Origin: Pseudomonadota bacterium
Lineage (GTDB): Bacteria; Pseudomonadota; Alphaproteobacteria; Rhizobiales; Beijerinckiaceae
NCBI GenBank assembly: GCA_028876585.1
Contig: JAGWRL010000090.1
Span: 1 to 9,638, forward strand
DNA: 9,638 bases
Reading direction: 5' to 3'
Shown: positions 6,652 to 9,638 of the stretch, piece by piece
Numbering within the stretch: the first letter of the stretch is position 1
Layout: every line of letters starts with the position of its first letter
Made by a program: the position numbers and the translations under genes
The notes under the pieces: generated by a model
The model's input: the letters and a program-made list of their open reading frames with translations, nothing else
What the model was told of the DNA's origin: nothing
Databases searched by the model: none

Positions 6652-6757
6652 CGTCATTGCGAGGAGCGCAGCGACGAAGCAATCCATAGGTAGCGGCACA
6701 ATCAAGGGGGCCGGCGATCTCGCGAGTGTGGATTGCTTCGCTGCGCTCGCAATGACG
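6652..6757. repeat. Paired intergenic palindromic repeat (CGTCATTGCGAG type)
   Basis: The left arm (6652-6686, 35 bp) and right arm (6729-6757, 29 bp) are inverted copies around a 42-bp centre. The left arm has two extra triplets (GAG and CGA) that the right arm lacks, placed symmetrically about a shared core CGCAGCGA. Each arm also has short self-complementary ends (ATTGC/GCAAT). I remember this element as very common between genes in Bradyrhizobium and Rhodopseudomonas. It lies between the control region and the oxidoreductase start, so it would be transcribed as a long hairpin in the leader. The open frames crossing it come from the repeat and are not genes. Confidence 0.85.
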
Positions 6758-6815
6758 GAGCATAACAGTGGATCAACGCAAGCGCGATTTGCTCTAGGCC
6801 TGGAGCGAGAGAAAC

Positions 6816-7859
6816 ATGTCAGGGCTAGCAATCGCAGTCGTCGGCGCCGGCGCCATCGGGCGCGCCCATGCGGAGCGGCTGGCGCGGCCCTCGGCCGCCG
6901 CGCGGCTCGCCGCGATCGTCGATCCGGCGCCGGCCGCGCGCGATTTCGCCGCCAGCCTCGGCGCGCCGTGGTTCGCCGACGTCGCGGCGCTGCTCGCCGC
7001 CGCCAAGCCGGACGGGGCGATTCTCGCCACTCCGAACGAGACCCATCTGCCGCTCGCTTTGATGCTGGCGCCGGCGAAAATCCCGCTCTTGGTGGAAAAG
7101 CCGATCGCGGCGACGCTGGAGGATGCGCGCGCGATCTGCGCGGCCGGGCGCAAGGCGGGCGTGCCGATCCTGGTCGGCCATCACCGCCGCCACAATCCCA
7201 TCATCAAGGCGGCGCGCGCGTTTTTGCGCGAGGGCCGGCTCGGCCGGCTGGTCAACGTCACCATCATCGCCGATTTCCTCAAGCCCGATCCCTATTTCGA
7301 GCTGGAATGGCGGCGCCGGCCGGGCGGCGGGCCGATCCTGATCAACGCGATCCACGAGATCGACCTGTTGCGCCATCTGTGCGGCGAGATCGTCTCGGTG
7401 CAGGCGCTGGCCTCGCATGCGGCGCGCGGCTTCGAGGTCGAGGACACCGCCGCCGCGCTGATGCGGCTGGCGAATGGCGCGCTGGCGACGCTCACCCTGT
7501 CGGACGCGACCGCCGCGCCGTGGAACTGGGACCTGATCGCGCGCGAAAACCCGCAATATCCGCGCCAGCCCGCGCGCGCCAACTCGCATTTCCTGGCGGG
7601 CAGCGAGGGCGCGCTGACGCTGCCGCAACTGGAGTTCTGGCGCTACGCCGGCGCGCGCGGCTGGCATCAGCCGATGACGCTGGAGGCGGAGGGCTACGAG
7701 CCGGGCGATCCCTATATCGCCCAGATCGAGCATTTCGTCGGCGTCATCGCCGGGCGCGAGGGGCCGCTGGTGAGCGGCGAGGATGCGACCGAGACCCTGC
7801 GAGCCACGCTCGCGCTGCACGAGGCCGCCCGCAGCGGACGCCTCGTGACGTTGGATTGA
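6816..7859 (+). CDS. Gfo/Idh/MocA family NAD(P)-dependent oxidoreductase
   Basis: 347 residues, normal for the family. N-terminal Rossmann fold: VVGAGAIGRAH (8-18), with D36 ending the second strand (favours NAD), ATPNETH (71-77) and the signature EKP (94-96, catalytic K95). The C-terminal domain holds GHHRRHNP (121-128), and GGGPILINAIHEIDLLRHL (170-188) supplies the usual H180 and D183; the Asp often found three residues before that His is N177 here. Family members oxidise or reduce a carbon of sugars, inositols and other polyols, or break related bonds. The ATG has GGAG at 6802-6805, spaced 10 bases. It is the first gene of the plus-strand set, 5 bp before the regulator. The substrate is unknown; it should act on the compound imported by the divergent transporter or on an intermediate. 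Confidence 0.93.
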   Translation: MSGLAIAVVGAGAIGRAHAERLARPSAAARLAAIVDPAPAARDFAASLGAPWFADVAALLAAAKPDGAILATPNETHLPLALMLAPAKIPLLVEKPIAATLEDARAICAAGRKAGVPILVGHHRRHNPIIKAARAFLREGRLGRLVNVTIIADFLKPDPYFELEWRRRPGGGPILINAIHEIDLLRHLCGEIVSVQALASHAARGFEVEDTAAALMRLANGALATLTLSDATAAPWNWDLIARENPQYPRQPARANSHFLAGSEGALTLPQLEFWRYAGARGWHQPMTLEAEGYEPGDPYIAQIEHFVGVIAGREGPLVSGEDATETLRATLALHEAARSGRLVTLD

Positions 7860-7864
7860 CCGCC

Positions 7865-8722
7865 ATGCCCGCAGCTTCGGTTCTCGACCCCGACGAGGAG
7901 AAGGAGGGCGCCCCGAGCGGCCTGCTGCATCGCACGCTGGCGGTGCTAGAACTGCTCTCGGTGCACGCGCGCGGCCTGCAACTGTCCGAGGTCGCCGACC
8001 GGCTGCGGATTCCGCGCAGCGCCAGCCATCGCGTGCTCAACGAGCTGATCGAGCGCGGTTACGTCAAGCAGGACCGCCGCCTCGGCGCCTACCAGCTCAC
8101 CGCGAAAGTCGCCTCGCTCGCCTTCACCTTCCTGTCCGGCGTCGGCGTCACCGATCTGGCGCAGCCGATCCTCGACCGGCTCGCCGCCGAGACCGGCGAG
8201 CTTGTGCGCCTGTCGATGGTCGACGGGCAGAAGCTGATCTGGGTGGCGAAATCGCAGGGCGCGCAATTCGGCCTGCGCTACGATCCCGAACTCGGCCAGG
8301 AGGCGCGGCTTTCCTGCTCGGCCTCGGGCATCGCCTGGCTGTCCTGCCTGTCGGACGCGGAGGCGCTGGCGCTGGTGGCCAAACAGGGCTTTGGCCCGCG
8401 CGCCGATTACGGCCCCAAGGCGCCGCAGACGGCCGAGGCGCTGCTCAAATACCTGCGCGCGGCGCGCAAGCGCGGCTTCGCCATGGTGACGCAGACCTAT
8501 TCCAACTGGATGGCGACGATCGCCGCGCCGATCCGCGACGCGGCGACGCAGGAGGTGACCGGCACCGTCAATATCGCCGGCCCCTACCTGCGCCTGACCG
8601 AGGCGCGGATGCTGGAACTGGCGCCGATGATGCTGGAGGCGGCGCGCGAATTGTCGATCGCGCTGGTCGCCTCGCCGTTCGCGCGGCCGCGCGGCGGCCC
8701 CTCGTCCGACATCATGCTCTGA
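7865..8722 (+). CDS. IclR-family transcriptional regulator
   Basis: 285 residues. After a 20-residue acidic tail comes the winged helix-turn-helix (about 20-80): LLHRTLAVLELLS, LSEVADRLRIPRSASHRVLNELIERGYV, then the wing RLGAYQLT. The C-terminal effector domain (about 100-275) has LIWVAKSQG, LRYDPELGQEARLSCSASGIAWLS and the final MVTQTYSNWMATIAAPIRDA and VTGTVNIAGP segments, all typical. IclR proteins bind a small acid or aromatic ligand and act as repressors or activators, usually of nearby catabolic genes. It is encoded between two enzyme genes, 5 bp after one and 8 bp before the next, so it is probably made with them and autoregulated. The two TGGAA-N5-TTCCA sites at 6547-6589 are the natural targets. 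An in-frame opening far upstream is out of frame with the oxidoreductase and not used. Confidence 0.95.
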   Translation: MPAASVLDPDEEKEGAPSGLLHRTLAVLELLSVHARGLQLSEVADRLRIPRSASHRVLNELIERGYVKQDRRLGAYQLTAKVASLAFTFLSGVGVTDLAQPILDRLAAETGELVRLSMVDGQKLIWVAKSQGAQFGLRYDPELGQEARLSCSASGIAWLSCLSDAEALALVAKQGFGPRADYGPKAPQTAEALLKYLRAARKRGFAMVTQTYSNWMATIAAPIRDAATQEVTGTVNIAGPYLRLTEARMLELAPMMLEAARELSIALVASPFARPRGGPSSDIML

Positions 8723-8730
8723 GGCCCGCG

Positions 8731-9543
8731 ATGCACCACCCGCGCGCGTTCGGCGCCCACACTTTCGGGCTGGCGTTCGACCGCGACGCCGAGGCGGCGC
8801 TCGACGCGCTGCTGGCGGCCGATTTCCGCGTGCTCGAACTGATGGCGACGCCGCCGCATTACGACCCGTGGCGACCGGCCCCGGGCCTGACGCGCCGGCT
8901 CGGCGACGCCTTGCGCGGCGCGCGGGCGCGGCTCGTCGCGCTCGATCTCGCCAGCAGCGACGTCAATCTCGCCGCGCTCGCCCCGGCGGCGGTGGATTTC
9001 GCGGTCGCCGCCTATGAGGCCTTGATCGAGCAGGCCGCCGAGATCGGCGCCGGCGGCGTCTGCCTGCATTCGGGCCGGCGCAGCGCCCTGGCGCCCTGGC
9101 TCGACGCGCGGCTCGGCGCCGTCTACCGCGACGCGTTCGAGCGCATTTTGCGCGCCTGCGAGCGCGCCGGGGTGATGGCGCTGATCGAGAACCATCCCGC
9201 CGGCCTGCTGCCCGACGCCGAAGCGATCGGCGGCTTTCTCGCCGGCTACGATGCCGCCCGCGCCGGCGTGATCTACGACGTCGCCAATGCGGCGGCGATC
9301 GGCGAGGACCCCGCCGCCGGCCTCGCCCGTCTCGCGCCGCGACTGGCGGCGATCCACCTCTCCGACGCGCCGCGCGGGGCCTGGCGGCACGACCCCATCG
9401 GCGCCGGCGCGATCAACTTCGCCGCCGCGCTCGCCGCCGCGCCGGCCAACGCGCCGACGCTGATCGAGATCGTCTCGCCCGATCCGTTCAACGATCTGAT
9501 CGAGTCGCGCCACCGGCTTCAGGCGCTGGCGGCGGCGGGGTAG
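8731..9543 (+). CDS. Xylose-isomerase-like TIM-barrel protein (sugar epimerase/isomerase or dehydratase type)
   Basis: 270 residues, one AP_endonuc_2/xylose-isomerase-like TIM barrel. Strand-end motifs are in order: FRVLELM (32-38), VCLHSGRR (110-117), ALIENHPAG (E153), VIYDVANAAAIGED (D183), AIHLSDAPRGAWRHDPIGAG (H209, R215, H220) and LIEIVSPDP (E246). E153, D183, H209 and E246 have nearly the same spacing as the four metal ligands of D-tagatose/D-psicose 3-epimerases, and R215 matches their substrate arginine; their second histidine three residues after the Asp is N186 here. The E-x-H at 153-155 also resembles 3-dehydroshikimate dehydratases of the same fold. So it is a divalent-metal isomerase, epimerase or dehydratase; which one is not decided. 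GAGG (8721-8724), overlapping the regulator's stop, is a fitting ribosome binding site. Confidence 0.88.
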   Translation: MHHPRAFGAHTFGLAFDRDAEAALDALLAADFRVLELMATPPHYDPWRPAPGLTRRLGDALRGARARLVALDLASSDVNLAALAPAAVDFAVAAYEALIEQAAEIGAGGVCLHSGRRSALAPWLDARLGAVYRDAFERILRACERAGVMALIENHPAGLLPDAEAIGGFLAGYDAARAGVIYDVANAAAIGEDPAAGLARLAPRLAAIHLSDAPRGAWRHDPIGAGAINFAAALAAAPANAPTLIEIVSPDPFNDLIESRHRLQALAAAG

Positions 9544-9580
9544 GGCGGCGTTCACGCGAGAGAAGGCAGGGAGCAAGCGC

Positions 9581-9638
9581 ATGGAAAGCATTGGGGGAAC
9601 GCCCGCGCCGACCGAATGGCTCGGGCTCGGCGGCCGCG
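9581..9638 (+). CDS. Start of a further gene, possibly a short-chain dehydrogenase (partial)
   Basis: Only 19 codons fit in the window: MESIGGTPAPTEWLGLGGR. AGGGAG at 9568-9573, 7 bases before the ATG, supports a real start, and it follows the TIM-barrel gene by 37 bp on the same strand. W-L-G-L-x-G-R just before the window edge is how many SDR-family oxidoreductases run into their V-A-V-V-T-G-x-x-x-G-I-G fold, so an SDR is the best guess. The identification rests on a handful of residues. Confidence 0.45.
   Translation, partial: MESIGGTPAPTEWLGLGGR

Noticed and set aside
6641..6815. Open frame entering the repeat at 6641 and running on to the iclR gene
   Set aside because: The MDGIVIARSAATKQS-type peptide is the usual translation of the palindromic repeat; between repeat and iclR the frame is a shadow of the oxidoreductase gene.
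8584..9591. Minus-strand open frame opposite the TIM-barrel gene
   Set aside because: Arg/Gly-rich antisense shadow without domain motifs; the plus strand holds all ordered metal-ligand motifs.
1..9638. Search for tRNA, rRNA, CRISPR arrays, insertion sequences, integrases and riboswitches
   Set aside because: None seen by eye: no regularly spaced direct repeats, no transposase-like frame, no cloverleaf or conserved riboswitch core in the two gaps.

Overview
The window is very GC-rich, densely packed bacterial DNA. Codon third positions are almost always G or C. Two kinds of intergenic palindrome are present (a GTCATTCCCGCGAAAG type and a CGTCATTGCGAG type) that I remember as abundant in Bradyrhizobiaceae and related Rhizobiales. 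Together with the abundance of Liv-type ABC transporters in that group, this suggests a soil or plant-associated alphaproteobacterium of the Bradyrhizobium/Rhodopseudomonas type. The genus is an inference.

Layout: two divergent gene sets share one control region of about 340 bp (6476-6815). Leftward (minus strand) run a Tat-exported Liv-type substrate-binding protein (5219-6475), a 202-bp gap filled by a palindromic repeat pair (5107-5187), the permease LivH (4147-5016), one 842-residue protein that joins the second permease to both ATPases (LivM-LivG-LivF, 1622-4150), a shikimate-dehydrogenase-like oxidoreductase (814-1620), and the N-terminal part of a ketosteroid-dehydrogenase-like flavoprotein (from 817 off the left edge). 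From livH onward the genes overlap by 4 bp or are 1 bp apart, so they are almost certainly one operon. Rightward (plus strand) run a Gfo/Idh/MocA NAD(P)-dependent oxidoreductase (6816-7859), an IclR-family regulator (7865-8722), a xylose-isomerase-like TIM-barrel enzyme (8731-9543) and the first 19 codons of another gene, possibly a short-chain dehydrogenase (from 9581).

The control region carries two sites with the TGGAA-N5-TTCCA spacing of IclR-family operators. One sits inside the spacer of the best minus-strand promoter; the other lies between that promoter and a candidate plus-strand promoter. The simplest reading is that the cluster's own IclR protein controls both arms in response to the transported compound.

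Taken together, the locus looks like a self-contained uptake and catabolism module. A Liv/HAAT importer brings in a small carboxylated compound. The AroE-like enzyme, flavoprotein dehydrogenase, Gfo/Idh enzyme, TIM-barrel isomerase/dehydratase and perhaps an SDR process it, and an IclR regulator senses it. The enzyme mix fits a polyhydroxylated alicyclic (shikimate- or quinate-like) or cyclitol/sugar-acid substrate, but the AroE-like pocket is altered, so the true substrate is unknown. The least ordinary features are the triple LivM-LivG-LivF fusion, the paired IclR-type operators and the altered AroE-like active site.
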